Source: Fen-1058 sp964398185
Lineage (GTDB): Bacteria > Chloroflexota > Anaerolineae > Fen-1058
DNA: 64,000 bases
Direction: 5' to 3'
NCBI GenBank assembly: GCA_964398185.1
Contig: CAYNML010000025.1
Location: 5,665-69,664, forward strand
Shown here: piece by piece, positions 38,589 to 47,758 of the stretch
Position numbering within the stretch: the stretch's first letter is position 1
Layout of the letters: every line of letters begins with the position of its first letter
The notes under the pieces: generated by a model
Database searches by the model: none
What the model was told of the DNA's origin: nothing
The model's input: the letters and a program-made list of their open reading frames with translations, nothing else
Position numbers and translations under genes: made by a program

Positions 38589-40511
38589 CTAGACGTGACC
38601 GTTCTTTCGCGCGCCGTTGCCCACCTCGGCCACCGCGCGCTCTTCCATCTTGGACAACGAGGCGGCTACAGCTTCCACCGCGATCTTCTGCTTGCGGTAC
38701 AGATCGCTCTCGCTCATCGCCAGGCGCGCCGCGATGTCGCGCACCTTGCGGCCCTGCACGAAGCGCAGTTCCAGAATGTTGTACAACACCCATTCAGCCG
38801 CGGTGAAGCTGCGCTCGCCGTCGGGGCGCAGCTGCTCAATCGCGTCGCCGAGCACCGCGCGCAGCGCCTTGGGCGCGTCATCGTGATTGTCCGGCAGGGC
38901 CTGTTCGACCACTTGCAGCTTCAACAGCGGACTGGCCGTCAACTTGGGCCCACCCCAGTAATGACTCAAGGCGTCTTTCACCCAGTTCGGAAATTCCGGA
39001 TCGGCCGTGACGGTGGCTTCCGGCGAAGGCTGTGTAGGCGAATCGATGTAGCGCACTTCACCGCGCTGGCGCTGCAAGACATCGATCTCCGGCATGATGC
39101 GATCTACCGCCGCAAAGACTTCCTTCTGCAAGCGGCGATCCTCCAGCGCGATGGCGGCCTGGGTGATCAACGTCTGCAAGCGCTTGGTCTCGGCATCCGA
39201 TAAATCCGGCTCGCGCGATCGGGCGGCCACGGCCAGCGCGCCGAGCAGGTCCGCGTTGCCGCGCGCGCGCAGCGGCCACACCCAGAAACCGTCGACCCCG
39301 ATCGGGCCGTCTTCATCCGCCGGGATCGCCGTCAGGCGCATCTCGGCCAGGGCGGTGCTGTACGCTTCGATGGCGCCCACGTGCGTGCGCACGCGCCAGC
39401 GCCCGTCGGAATCAAACGACGCCAGAAACACGCGCTGCACGCGCAGCAGATCGGCCACGGCGGTCAGCACGTTCTCCAGGAATTGCTGCAAGTCTGTCGA
39501 GGTCAACAACCGATCGCTCAGATTGCGGATGTAATCCAGTTCCGATCGATCCTGTTGAAAGAGCACCACGTCGAGCAGCGGCTGCAACGAGCCGCGCACG
39601 ATTTGGAACAGCACGATGAAGAACACAATCGCCAGGATCGTAATCGTTTCACTGGGCAGGCCCAGAAATTCTTCGATACGGATCAACACGGCCACCGCGG
39701 CTGCGATGGTGATGGCCAGCAGCGGCCCGCGGAACAGGAAACGGATCAGGCGGTACTTCACCACCCGATCAGGCGCCAGCACCCCAAAGTACGCCACGCT
39801 GTAACCCATCAAGAGCAACATCGCAAAAATGAAGAGGTTGCCGGCCAGTAACACGAGCCACAACAGAAGCGGCACGGTTGTTGCGGGATTGCTCGAGAGC
39901 AGCAAGTAAGGGAAGACGGCAAAGGCCGGCCCGGTCGATGACAGCAGCAGGTACGTCATGCGGCGGCGCGAGGTGGGCGTCAGGCAGCGGCGGCGCGCAT
40001 GGAGAATGTTGACCACGCCCAACACCACCGCCGTCAGCGTATACAGCGTGTAGAGACCGAACAACGGCCCGGCCTGCAAATGCGGCGCGGTACTCGGCAG
40101 CGCTGCGCCGCTCACCACCGTGTCGCTGAAGAGCGCCAGGCCCATGAAGACGACACTGGCCGCGTACGCGCCAATGACCAGCGCCTGCCGTGACCGCGAG
40201 ACGGAATTCGTCGTGCGCAGCACCTCGTCGGAGAAATGCAGATAGGCGGCGGGCACCAGCGCAATCCCCAGCCACTGCAAACGCAGCCAGCGCTCCATCC
40301 AGACCGGATCGATTACACGATAGATCACCGCGTCGCCCATCGAGACGAACATGACGCACGTCAACAGCACGCTGAACGCGCGCGCCACCGGCGATCGCCA
40401 GTTGTAACGAATGATGTAGATTAACAGGGCAAACGCCGTCACGGCGATGCCGATCGAGAGGAGCGAATTCAGGAAGATAATAAGCGTGGTTAAACTAAGC
40501 GAACCGATCAT
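38589..40511 (-). CDS. Membrane sensor: 7TM-type N-terminus, GAF domain, C-terminal HTH
   Basis: 640 residues. Residues 1-300 hold about eight hydrophobic helices resembling the 7TM extracellular region of histidine kinases; a helical coiled segment follows (FLFQQDRSELDYIRNLSDRLL), then a GAF-like domain (about 350-480: LENVLTAVADLLRVQRVFLASF). There is no histidine kinase HATPase domain. Instead the C-terminus has AAEWVLYNILELRFVQGRKVRDIAARLAMSESDLYRKQKIAVEAV, which reads as a helix-turn-helix of the sigma-4/LuxR-like kind. A membrane-tethered transcription regulator is the simplest reading. The ATG at 40511 is preferred to a GTG two codons earlier. Confidence 0.75.
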   Translation of the reverse strand: MIGSLSLTTLIIFLNSLLSIGIAVTAFALLIYIIRYNWRSPVARAFSVLLTCVMFVSMGDAVIYRVIDPVWMERWLRLQWLGIALVPAAYLHFSDEVLRTTNSVSRSRQALVIGAYAASVVFMGLALFSDTVVSGAALPSTAPHLQAGPLFGLYTLYTLTAVVLGVVNILHARRRCLTPTSRRRMTYLLLSSTGPAFAVFPYLLLSSNPATTVPLLLWLVLLAGNLFIFAMLLLMGYSVAYFGVLAPDRVVKYRLIRFLFRGPLLAITIAAAVAVLIRIEEFLGLPSETITILAIVFFIVLFQIVRGSLQPLLDVVLFQQDRSELDYIRNLSDRLLTSTDLQQFLENVLTAVADLLRVQRVFLASFDSDGRWRVRTHVGAIEAYSTALAEMRLTAIPADEDGPIGVDGFWVWPLRARGNADLLGALAVAARSREPDLSDAETKRLQTLITQAAIALEDRRLQKEVFAAVDRIMPEIDVLQRQRGEVRYIDSPTQPSPEATVTADPEFPNWVKDALSHYWGGPKLTASPLLKLQVVEQALPDNHDDAPKALRAVLGDAIEQLRPDGERSFTAAEWVLYNILELRFVQGRKVRDIAARLAMSESDLYRKQKIAVEAVAASLSKMEERAVAEVGNGARKNGHV

Positions 40512-40579
40512 ACCCACTACATACCCACCAGCCAGTTAACCCTTATTCTACACCCAAGCGCTGCCCGCGCGCCTCCGAA

Positions 40580-41119
40580 TCAATGGACTGCTTTCACAAA
40601 AAACACCGCGATGTCCTGGTTGGCAAAGAAGTGATCGTTGTAGCCGCAAAACGTGAAGCCGTGTTTCTGACAGAATTGAATGCCCGGGAAGTTCTTGGTC
40701 TGCACTTCAATCATGATCCAGGCCAGTTTCTCTTCACGCGCCCAGCGGACCACGCCCGTCAATAACGCACTGCCGATACCCTGCCGCCGCGCCGGCTTGG
40801 CAACGATCAGATCCTGCACCCAGGCCGTGGACTGCGCGCCGCGCCTGGCCAGCGCCGCATAGCCCACCACCGCGCGATTGTCGTCGGCCACCAGCATCGC
40901 GTCGCAGGCGTCCCAGCCGGCATTGAGCTGCTTCACATCGCGCGGATAAGCCACCTTCATCAGACGCGGCAGGCGCACCGTGCGGAAGGCCAGGGTGATT
41001 TGCCCTTCCTGCGGGCGCGTATCCATCTGCCAGACGTACTCCGTTTCAAACGATGGATCGAACGACAGGCAGCGCGGCAGATCGGCGGCGGTGGCGGCGC
41101 GAATAATCGGTTTGATCAT
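40580..41119 (-). CDS. GNAT family N-acetyltransferase
   Basis: 179 residues. VQDLIVAKPARRQGIGSALLTGVVRWA is the acetyl-CoA pyrophosphate-binding R/Q-x-x-G-x-G/A motif, followed by WIMIEVQTKNFPGIQFCQKHGFTFCGYNDH (motif B, Gxx-FYxxxGF). The N-terminal half (MKVAYPRDVKQLNAGW) is typical of a Chloroflexi subgroup. The substrate is not predictable. Confidence 0.9.
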   Translation of the reverse strand: MIKPIIRAATAADLPRCLSFDPSFETEYVWQMDTRPQEGQITLAFRTVRLPRLMKVAYPRDVKQLNAGWDACDAMLVADDNRAVVGYAALARRGAQSTAWVQDLIVAKPARRQGIGSALLTGVVRWAREEKLAWIMIEVQTKNFPGIQFCQKHGFTFCGYNDHFFANQDIAVFFVKAVH

Positions 41120-41138
41120 GGCGGCAAGTCACGCTTTT

Positions 41139-41894
41139 CTACTGAGGTTGAACGACGATCGAGACGTTGCAGTGCGGCAGTTCGTTGCCCGTGTTATCGA
41201 CGACGACCAAGCCCAGCACGTAGACGCCCGGCTGCGTCAGCAGATTCGTCGGATCGATCGCGCCGAGCACGCCCCCATCGACAGGCGTGCGCACGACATC
41301 ACCGGCAGTCTGCGTCACGCCGTTGGTGGCGGGGCCGGTCAGCGTCAGTTTGTAGAATGCAAAGTTCTCTGCTTTCGCCGTGCCGCGCACCTGAATCTCG
41401 CTGGAAAAGACCTGGCCGGCCACCGGCGCAACAATCTGGACGTTAGGGTCAGGACAGCTGCCCGCCGGCAGGACCGGCGGCGTTGACGTGGGGCCTGCCG
41501 TGGGAGCACCCTCAACGGTGGGCGTAGGAGTGCCGGGCGTGGCCGTGGGCGGGCGCGGCGTGCGCGTGGGCGTTGGCTGAAACGTCGGAGTGGGAGTATT
41601 CGTCGGAAGGACGAAGGCCGCCGTGGGCGTGGCCGGTCCGGCCTCGGTGGTCACCTGCGGAGCTACAACCGTCGCCAAAACGAACGTGGCAAACGCCGCA
41701 AGCGCCAGTACGCCCAACATGATCACGCTGCGCCACAGGCGGCTGCTGGCCGCTTCGCGCTCCAGCGAATACAACGATTGCTGCAGGTCCTGCCGCGCGA
41801 CCAGAATTTCTCGGACGTAGAACACTGCGCCAACGATGAGGACGATGTAGATCAGCCCCGCATAGTTGGCCAGCAGCTGTACAAAGAAAGCCAT
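41139..41894 (-). CDS. Membrane-anchored protein with Thr/Pro linker and Ig-like domain
   Basis: 251 residues from MAFFVQLLANYAGLIYIVLIV. Two membrane helices (about 3-25 and 53-80) flank a short charged loop; then a Pro-Thr-rich linker (about 95-140, repeats of TPTP and PTATP) and a C-terminal beta domain (NVQIVAPVAGQVFSSEIQVRGTA) of bacterial Ig type. The topology puts the C-terminal domain outside the membrane. Such Thr/Pro linkers are characteristic of secreted Chloroflexi proteins. Function unknown. It starts eight bases after the purine nucleoside phosphorylase gene. Confidence 0.75.
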   Translation of the reverse strand: MAFFVQLLANYAGLIYIVLIVGAVFYVREILVARQDLQQSLYSLEREAASSRLWRSVIMLGVLALAAFATFVLATVVAPQVTTEAGPATPTAAFVLPTNTPTPTFQPTPTRTPRPPTATPGTPTPTVEGAPTAGPTSTPPVLPAGSCPDPNVQIVAPVAGQVFSSEIQVRGTAKAENFAFYKLTLTGPATNGVTQTAGDVVRTPVDGGVLGAIDPTNLLTQPGVYVLGLVVVDNTGNELPHCNVSIVVQPQ

Positions 41895-41901
41895 AACGTA
41901 T

Positions 41902-42750
41902 TCAGGCCGCCGCCACGACACCGCGAATGACGGTCATCATCCGGGGAACCAACACCCGACCGGCCTCCAGCACTTCTTCGTGTGTGGTCTGTGGACCGTC
42001 TTCTTCGCCGGACAGCGCATTGCTGATGCCCGACAGGCCCAGCACCTTCATCCCGGCGTGCCGTGCCGTGATCGTCTCCGGCACGGTAGACATGCCCACC
42101 GCATCCGCGCCGATCAACCGCAGAAAGCGCACATCGGCCGGCGATTCAAAGCTCGGGCCGGCCAGGCACATGTAGATGCCCTGCTGCAACGTGACCTGCT
42201 GATCCGCCGCAACTCGCAACGCCAGATCGCGCAGGCCGCGATCGTAGGGCTGCGACATATCGGGAAAACGCGGGCCGAAAGATTCGTCATTGGGGCCTCG
42301 CAGCGGATTCTGCCCGGCCATCCCGATGAGGTTGATGTGATCTTTAATCAACATCACGTCGCCGGCTGTGAACGATCGGTTGATGCCGCCCGCCGCATTG
42401 GTCAGGATCACCGTATTGATGCCGAGCACCTTCATCATGCGGATGGGCAGCGTGACCTGCGACATCGAATACCCTTCGTAGTAGTGCACGCGGCCCTGCA
42501 TCACCAACACCGATCGGCCTTCCAGCTGCCCGATGACCAGCCGGCCCGAATGACCCTGTACCGAGGAGACGGGGAAGTTGGGAATGTCGTCAAACGGAAT
42601 GAAGTCCGGCTTTTGCACCGCCTCAGCCAGCGCTGACAGACCGGAACCTAAGATGATGCCAAACTCGGGCTGATGGCGGGTGCGGGCGCGCACGACCTGC
42701 GCCGCAGCTTCGATTTCTGAACGCGTAACCAGATGCTCCACGCTATTCAT
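41902..42750 (-). CDS. punA: Purine nucleoside phosphorylase (trimeric PNP-I type)
   Basis: 282 residues. IILGSGLSALAEAV (phosphate-binding Ser loop), VQGHSGRLVIGQLEG, HYYEGYSMSQVTLPIRMMKVLG, TNAAGGIN and AGPSFESPADVRFLRLIGADAVGMSTVPE are the blocks of guanosine/inosine-type PNP. It splits purine nucleosides with phosphate for salvage. A ribosome-binding site, AAAGAGG, touches the ATG. It pairs functionally with upp at 46,980 in nucleobase salvage. Confidence 0.95.
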   Translation of the reverse strand: MNSVEHLVTRSEIEAAAQVVRARTRHQPEFGIILGSGLSALAEAVQKPDFIPFDDIPNFPVSSVQGHSGRLVIGQLEGRSVLVMQGRVHYYEGYSMSQVTLPIRMMKVLGINTVILTNAAGGINRSFTAGDVMLIKDHINLIGMAGQNPLRGPNDESFGPRFPDMSQPYDRGLRDLALRVAADQQVTLQQGIYMCLAGPSFESPADVRFLRLIGADAVGMSTVPETITARHAGMKVLGLSGISNALSGEEDGPQTTHEEVLEAGRVLVPRMMTVIRGVVAAA

Positions 42751-42760
42751 CCTCTTTCAA

Positions 42761-43438
42761 CTAGAGCTTGGCCAGCAGCTTGGCCTTGGCCTGCTGATAT
42801 TCCACTTCGCTGATCGCACCGCTCTTGCGCAGTTCGTCCAGCTGCGCAATCGTCTTCAACGGGTCTTCCTCGTCACCTGCGGCGGCGGCCGCTGCCGTCG
42901 CCTGCCGCGAACCGAGGTCGTCGCCGTCGGACAGCTTGGTCTTCTGCTCCAGGAGCGTCTTTTTGAACTCCACCGGTTTTGCCAGGCGCTTCAGCACATT
43001 GGTTCCCATGTCGCTGCCGGTGATGATGGCCAGATCGCCGTAATTCAGCAGACGCCCCACCACCGACTGATTCAGGGTAATATCGTTGATCTTCTCCAGG
43101 GCCGAGTCCTTGGTGTGCTTGTTGATCAAGCCCTCGGTCTGCACCACGCGCGTGGTGGTGATTAGATACTCTTCGGCCCACCACTGCAGGAACTCCCAGC
43201 CGAACCAGACGATGGGGATGAGCAGCAAAAGCAGCGCGAAGCCGCGGTTGTTGCGCAGGAAGTCGCCCAGCCAGCCCTGGCCCAATGACCCGGCCGCGAA
43301 GAAAATCGACCAGATGACCAGGAAGATAAACAAATTGATGGCAAAATTGGCCGACAACACGATCCAGTGTTGGCGGGCGCGCCAGAGGATTTGCTCGTTC
43401 TTGCCCAGCAGGCTTTCCACGTACTTCATCATACCCAT
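42761..43438 (-). CDS. Bacterial PH domain membrane protein with C-terminal SHOCT domain
   Basis: 225 residues. Two membrane helices (about 27-52 and 67-85), then a bPH-type domain (EYLITTTRVVQTEGLINKHTKDSALEKINDITLNQ), an Ala-rich spacer and a SHOCT domain at the C-terminus (LDELRKSGAISEVEYQQAKAKLLAKL). The bPH fold often mediates membrane-linked oligomers; SHOCT domains occur at protein termini with no settled role. Function unknown. It lies between Xer and PNP genes. Confidence 0.87.
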   Translation of the reverse strand: MGMMKYVESLLGKNEQILWRARQHWIVLSANFAINLFIFLVIWSIFFAAGSLGQGWLGDFLRNNRGFALLLLLIPIVWFGWEFLQWWAEEYLITTTRVVQTEGLINKHTKDSALEKINDITLNQSVVGRLLNYGDLAIITGSDMGTNVLKRLAKPVEFKKTLLEQKTKLSDGDDLGSRQATAAAAAAGDEEDPLKTIAQLDELRKSGAISEVEYQQAKAKLLAKL

Positions 43439-43461
43439 GACGAAACGCTCCTTGAAGGATT

Positions 43462-44397
43462 TTAGACTTCAGGCTCGGGCAGCACCGGCGGCGGCTGCAC
43501 GTAGATTTGCGTGGTGGAGATATTGGCGTGGCCCAGGTAGCGCTGCACTTCTGACAACGTGGCTTTGTTGTTTTGCAGCATGTGCGCGGCAAAGGAGTGG
43601 CGCAGCATGTGCGGCGTCACCTCGTAGTCGAGGCCGGCCCGCGCAGCATATTCTTTGATGATCAACCACATGCCCTGCCGCGTCAACTGCTGGCCGCGCT
43701 GGTTCAGGAACAGCGCCGCCTGGTTGCCGGAACTCTTCACAAAATGCGGCCGCCCGCGTTCGAGGTAGATCTGCAGCGCTTCGGCGGCCTTATCACTCAG
43801 CGGCACCGTGCGTTCGCGCCCGCCGTCTTCGCTAGTGACGCGCATCGCCTTCTCGGCCAGATTCACATCGTCCGTGCGGAACGAGACCAATTCGGAAACG
43901 CGCACGCCCGTGGCATAGAGCAGCTCCAGCAGCGCGCGGTCGCGCAGGGTCTTGGGTGAGTTGCCGGTTCCCGGCGCGGCCAACAAACGCTCAACCTCTT
44001 CGTTCGTCATGGTCTTGGGCGTACGCTTGGCCACGCGCGGCGCTTCCAGCCCGCCGGACGGATCGCGCGGGATGATGCGCTTGACCGTAAGATAATTGAA
44101 AAATGATTTTAGCGCGGCCACCTTGCGGGCGATCGTCGACGGCGCCACAGGTTTTTCATCGCCGCTGCGCTTGGTAATTTTCAGCGAGCGCAGCGCGTCG
44201 ACAAAGGCTGCCAGATCAGTCGAGGTGACATCGGCCCAGCTGGTCACCGGCGACTCGCGATGTCCCAGATAATCAATCAGTTGGCTCAGATCGTTGCGAT
44301 AGGCCGCCACAGTATTGCGCGCGTAACCATCTTCGTGCGCCAGCGACGTGAGGAATTGTTCGAGATAGGGTTGCAGAGCGAGTTGAGTTTCGTTCAT
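43462..44397 (-). CDS. Tyrosine recombinase, XerC/XerD family
   Basis: 311 residues. N-terminal SAM-like core-binding domain (YLEQFLTSLAHEDGYARNTVAAYRNDLSQL), catalytic domain with Arg166 (ATGVRVSEL), His263 and Arg266 (HMLRHSFAAHML), His290 (LGH) and Tyr299 (TTQIYV). The beta-hairpin Lys of Xer (GKGxKER) appears as Arg in GGRERTVPL. The length and Pro-rich C-terminal tail fit a chromosome-dimer-resolving Xer; an integrase from a mobile element is less likely, as no element boundaries are seen. Confidence 0.92.
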   Translation of the reverse strand: MNETQLALQPYLEQFLTSLAHEDGYARNTVAAYRNDLSQLIDYLGHRESPVTSWADVTSTDLAAFVDALRSLKITKRSGDEKPVAPSTIARKVAALKSFFNYLTVKRIIPRDPSGGLEAPRVAKRTPKTMTNEEVERLLAAPGTGNSPKTLRDRALLELLYATGVRVSELVSFRTDDVNLAEKAMRVTSEDGGRERTVPLSDKAAEALQIYLERGRPHFVKSSGNQAALFLNQRGQQLTRQGMWLIIKEYAARAGLDYEVTPHMLRHSFAAHMLQNNKATLSEVQRYLGHANISTTQIYVQPPPVLPEPEV

Positions 44398-44454
44398 AGC
44401 CGGCTACCTTTGCAGATGACTGAGCATCATGGTCGAAGTCACTCACCAGTCAAC

Positions 44455-44463
44455 ATTATATCA
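44455..44463 (-). promoter_or_regulatory. Extended -10 promoter of the Xer gene
   Basis: Minus strand TGATATAAT with no matching -35 at standard distance. It lies about 60 bases before the Xer start, within the 170-base gap after queA, which otherwise holds a loose inverted repeat (AACCAGG / CCTGGT) that may end the queA transcript. Confidence 0.5.
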
Positions 44464-44567
44464 TTATTGCCATAAAGCAATGAAATCCAATTAACAGAAA
44501 CCAGGTCTCGCCACTCAAACTGTTGACGTCAGGCAAAGCGAAGAAACTCGGCTTCCTGGTCTTTACC

Positions 44568-45575
44568 TTACAGAATCAGCATTGCATCGCCGAAACTGTA
44601 GAAGCGATACCGCTGGGCAATGGCTGCGGCATACGCCCGATCGAGATTTGCCTTCCCCGCGAAGGCACTGACCAGCATCAGCAGTGACGATTTGGGCAAA
44701 TGGAAATTTGTGATCAGGCCGTCGACCACGTGATAGTGGTAACCGGGATAAATGTAAAGCCGCGTGTCGCCCACAAAGGCAGAGAGGTCGCGCTGCCCGA
44801 TGGTTTCCAAAACCCGTACGCTAGTCGTGCCCACAGCAATCACCCGGCGGCCTTCGGCTTTGGCGGCGCGAATCTGCGCGGCGACCTCGGCGGTCACTTC
44901 CATGTACTCGGCATGAATGTGATGCGCCTCGACATCTTCCGTTTCGACCGGCTTGAAGGTGTCCAGGCCGACGTGCAGCGTGACGTGAATCATTTGGATG
45001 TCGCGCTCACGCAGTTGGGCCAGCAGACGCGGTGTGAAGTGCAATCCAGCCGTGGGGGCCGCCGCCGAGCCAGGGGTATGCGCGTAGACCGTTTGATAGC
45101 GTTCCGGATCGTGCAGCGGCGCATGAATGTACGGCGGCAGGGGCATCACACCCAGTTCGCTCAGGCGCTCGTCGATGGGCTGATTGAAGCGCAGGATTCG
45201 CTCGCCAGTGTCCGACGTCTCGATGACTTCCGCGATCAGATCGGGCCGCACCTCGATGCGCGAACCCACATGCAGGCGATGCGCGCGCAGCAGCGCCTGC
45301 CACGTCACGGCATCGATGCGGCGCAGCAGCAGAATCTCCACCGCGCCGCCCGTGCCCGCCTTGTGCGCAAAGATGCGCGCTGGAATGACGCGGCTCTCAT
45401 TCGCCACCAGCAAATCGCCGGGGCGCAACAAGTCGGGGAGATCGTAGAAGCGCCGGTGCGCGATCGAGCCGGTTGACCGATCGAGTTGCAAAAGCCGCGC
45501 AGCATCGCGCGGCTCGAGCGGGGTCTGGGCAATCAATTCAGGCGGCAGGTGGTAATCGAATTCGCTGGTCTTCAC
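44568..45575 (-). CDS. queA: S-adenosylmethionine:tRNA ribosyltransferase-isomerase
   Basis: 335 residues. FDYHLPPELIAQTPLEPRDAARLL is the canonical start, with PTAGLHFT, HVTLHVGLDTF and GTTSVRVLE further on. It converts preQ1 in tRNA to epoxyqueuosine using the ribosyl part of SAM. It overlaps the DUF2905 gene by four bases (ATGA) and ends the operon ruvB - DUF2905 - queA, an order seen in many bacteria. Confidence 0.97.
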   Translation of the reverse strand: MKTSEFDYHLPPELIAQTPLEPRDAARLLQLDRSTGSIAHRRFYDLPDLLRPGDLLVANESRVIPARIFAHKAGTGGAVEILLLRRIDAVTWQALLRAHRLHVGSRIEVRPDLIAEVIETSDTGERILRFNQPIDERLSELGVMPLPPYIHAPLHDPERYQTVYAHTPGSAAAPTAGLHFTPRLLAQLRERDIQMIHVTLHVGLDTFKPVETEDVEAHHIHAEYMEVTAEVAAQIRAAKAEGRRVIAVGTTSVRVLETIGQRDLSAFVGDTRLYIYPGYHYHVVDGLITNFHLPKSSLLMLVSAFAGKANLDRAYAAAIAQRYRFYSFGDAMLIL

Positions 45576-45802
45576 TTATTCGCAATCCGGATGATGATGT
45601 TCAACGCAATCGTCGCCAGGACGCTCAGGATGATCATGCTGGCGAGCGGAAAGAAGCAGGTGAAGTTCTGCGTTTGAATGCGGATGTCGCCGGGCAGGTT
45701 GCCGAAGAACGGGATGCGCCCCAACAGCCACATCACCACGCCCAGCAGCGCCAGCCCCAAACCCGCCATCACCAGCCATTTACCCAGTTCGCCAAAACTC
45801 AT
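45572..45802 (-). CDS. DUF2905 small membrane protein
   Basis: 76 residues, two membrane helices (about 8-28 and 50-72) around the conserved loop GRIPFFGNLPGDIRIQ. That loop defines DUF2905, whose genes sit between ruvB and queA in many genomes, as here. Function unknown. A longer in-frame start would overlap ruvB and lacks the family pattern. Confidence 0.92.
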   Translation of the reverse strand: MSFGELGKWLVMAGLGLALLGVVMWLLGRIPFFGNLPGDIRIQTQNFTCFFPLASMIILSVLATIALNIIIRIANK

Positions 45803-45809
45803 GCCACAC

Positions 45810-46832
45810 CTACAACAGCGCCGGTTGTTCCGGTTTTTCGGGATAGACGATGCCCAGATGTTCGTAAGCCCGGCGCGTCGCCACACGGCCGCGCGGCGTA
45901 CGATCAAGAAAGCCCAGTTGCAATAGATACGGCTCGACGACGTCCATGATCGTGTCGGATTCTTCGCTAATCGAAGCGGCGATGGTTTCCAAGCCCACCG
46001 GCCCGCCGCCGAATTTTTCGATGATGGCCTTCAACACGCGCCGATCGAGATCGTCCAGCCCCAACGGATCGACATCGAGCAGCGAGAGGGCTTGCGCGGC
46101 CAACTCGCCGGTGATTGCCCCGTCGCCGCGCACCTGCGCGTAATCGCGCACGCGCCGCAGCAGGCGCAGCGCTACGCGCGGTGTGCCGCGTCCGCGCCGC
46201 GCAATCTCAGCCAACCCGCTCGGATCGATGTCCACTGCCAGCAGCTTGGATCCGCGCGCGATGATCTGCTCCAACACGCGCTGCTCGTAGTAGTCGAGAC
46301 GATACACTGCGCCGAAGCGCGCGCGCAGCGGCGAACTGACTAACGCCAGCCGGGTGGTTGCGCCGATCACCGTGAAATGCGGCAACTTCAGGCGGATGCT
46401 GCGCGCCGACGGCCCTTTGCCGATGACGATGTCAAGCGCGAAGTCTTCCATCGCCGGATAGAGCACTTCTTCGATGGCGCGACCCAGCCGGTGAATCTCG
46501 TCGATGAAGAGCACGTCGCCTGCTTTGAGATTGGTGAGAAGCGCGGCCAGATCGCCGGCGCGTTCGATGGCCGGGCCAGCGGTGACGCGCACGTTGACCT
46601 GCATCTCGTTCCCCACAATGTGCGCGAGGCTGGTTTTGCCCAAGCCCGGCGGACCGTAGAACAAGACGTGATCCAGCGCCTCGCCGCGCTGCCGGGCCGC
46701 CTGGATCAAGATCGCCAGATTTTCTTTCAAGCGCTCCTGGCCGGGAAATTCTGCCAGCAGCGTCGGGCGCAGGGCGCGATCAAGCGCGGTGTCTTCGTCA
46801 CGCGATTGGGGGGCAATGGGCCGATCGGGCAT
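45810..46832 (-). CDS. ruvB: Holliday junction branch-migration ATPase RuvB
   Basis: 340 residues. GPPGLGKTSLA (Walker A, 60-70), LFIDEIHRLGRAIEEVLYPAMEDF (Walker B), the sensor region IGATTRL, and the C-terminal winged helix ending FLDRTPRGRVATRRAYEHLG. It drives branch migration with RuvA. ruvA and ruvC are not in the window. First gene of the ruvB - DUF2905 - queA operon. Confidence 0.98.
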   Translation of the reverse strand: MPDRPIAPQSRDEDTALDRALRPTLLAEFPGQERLKENLAILIQAARQRGEALDHVLFYGPPGLGKTSLAHIVGNEMQVNVRVTAGPAIERAGDLAALLTNLKAGDVLFIDEIHRLGRAIEEVLYPAMEDFALDIVIGKGPSARSIRLKLPHFTVIGATTRLALVSSPLRARFGAVYRLDYYEQRVLEQIIARGSKLLAVDIDPSGLAEIARRGRGTPRVALRLLRRVRDYAQVRGDGAITGELAAQALSLLDVDPLGLDDLDRRVLKAIIEKFGGGPVGLETIAASISEESDTIMDVVEPYLLQLGFLDRTPRGRVATRRAYEHLGIVYPEKPEQPALL

Positions 46833-46921
46833 GAGATCCTTTCACCAAGGTGCTGCGTCTGAGTATAGCACAGGCCGGTGAAGCGCCAAAGGCCGATCGG
46901 GTGTTGAATGTCCCCCGCCGG

Positions 46922-46949
46922 TTGACTTTCATCCTCTCTCAGGTACAAT
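46922..46949 (+). promoter_or_regulatory. Promoter of upp
   Basis: TTGACT (46922-46927), 16-base spacer, TACAAT (46944-46949). The start point is about 24 bases before the upp ATG. Confidence 0.75.
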
Positions 46950-46979
46950 CGCGCCAACTCTTTCTCCAGGAGATTGGCG

Positions 46980-47606
46980 ATGCCTCACGTCCACGTCAGC
47001 CAGCATCCGCTCGTCAAGCACAAACTCTCCCTCTTGCGCGACGTTGCCACCAAGCCCAAGAAATTCCGCGAACTCGTCCGTGAAATCTCGATATTGATGG
47101 CCTATGAAGCGACCGCCGATCTGGCTTTGAAGGACTGCTCCGTTACCACGCCGATGGGCACCGCGAACGGTTACGAGCTGGGCGAGAAGATTGGTTTGAT
47201 CCCAGTGCTGCGCGCCGGGTTGGGCATGGTGGAAGGCGTGTGGGAGATGATGCCCGCGGCCGAGGTGTGGCACATCGGCCTGTTCCGCGATGAGCGCACG
47301 CTGAAGCCGATTGCGTATTACAACCGCCTGCCGATTGCGCCCACGGTCGATGTCTGCCTCGTGCTCGATCCGATGCTGGCGACGGGCGGCTCGGCGTCGG
47401 CCACCGTGGACATTTTGAAGAAGTGGGGCGCGAAGAAGATCAAGTACATGGGGCTGCTGGCTGCGCCCGAAGGCATTGCCAAACTCACCGGCGATCATCC
47501 CGATGTGCCGTTGTTCCTGGCCGCGGTCGATGAACGACTGAACGACATCGGCTATATCGTGCCCGGGTTGGGCGATGCGGGCGATCGGCAGTTTGGGACG
47601 GCGTAA
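46980..47606 (+). CDS. upp: Uracil phosphoribosyltransferase
   Basis: 208 residues from MPHVHVSQHPLVKHKLSLLRD, after CAGGAG at eight bases. VCLVLDPMLATGGSASATVDIL is the PRPP-binding motif and VDERLNDIGYIVPGLGDAGDRQFGT the uracil-specific end. It salvages uracil to UMP. The 152 bases after it hold an imperfect inverted repeat (CACTTG...CAAGTG enclosing AACCGC / GCGGTT) and no gene. Confidence 0.97.
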   Translation: MPHVHVSQHPLVKHKLSLLRDVATKPKKFRELVREISILMAYEATADLALKDCSVTTPMGTANGYELGEKIGLIPVLRAGLGMVEGVWEMMPAAEVWHIGLFRDERTLKPIAYYNRLPIAPTVDVCLVLDPMLATGGSASATVDILKKWGAKKIKYMGLLAAPEGIAKLTGDHPDVPLFLAAVDERLNDIGYIVPGLGDAGDRQFGTA

Positions 47607-47758
47607 GAGATGTATGATTTTTGATTGCTGACACCTGCACTTGAACCGCTGGCGGTTTCGTGCGGTGCAAGTGTTGCTGATTTGAAATCACGCCGCCGAG
47701 TCACCTAGCAGTATTCGGGCAGACATCGCCGCACCATTGGCTAAGCAGCGACTTAACG

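Noticed and set aside
43462..44397. Integrase of a genomic island
   Set aside because: No tRNA-adjacent attachment repeats, no island boundary and ordinary neighbouring housekeeping genes; it fits chromosomal Xer better.
47637..47675. Rho-independent terminator after upp
   Set aside because: The inverted repeat is imperfect and has no T-run, so it is mentioned only under upp.
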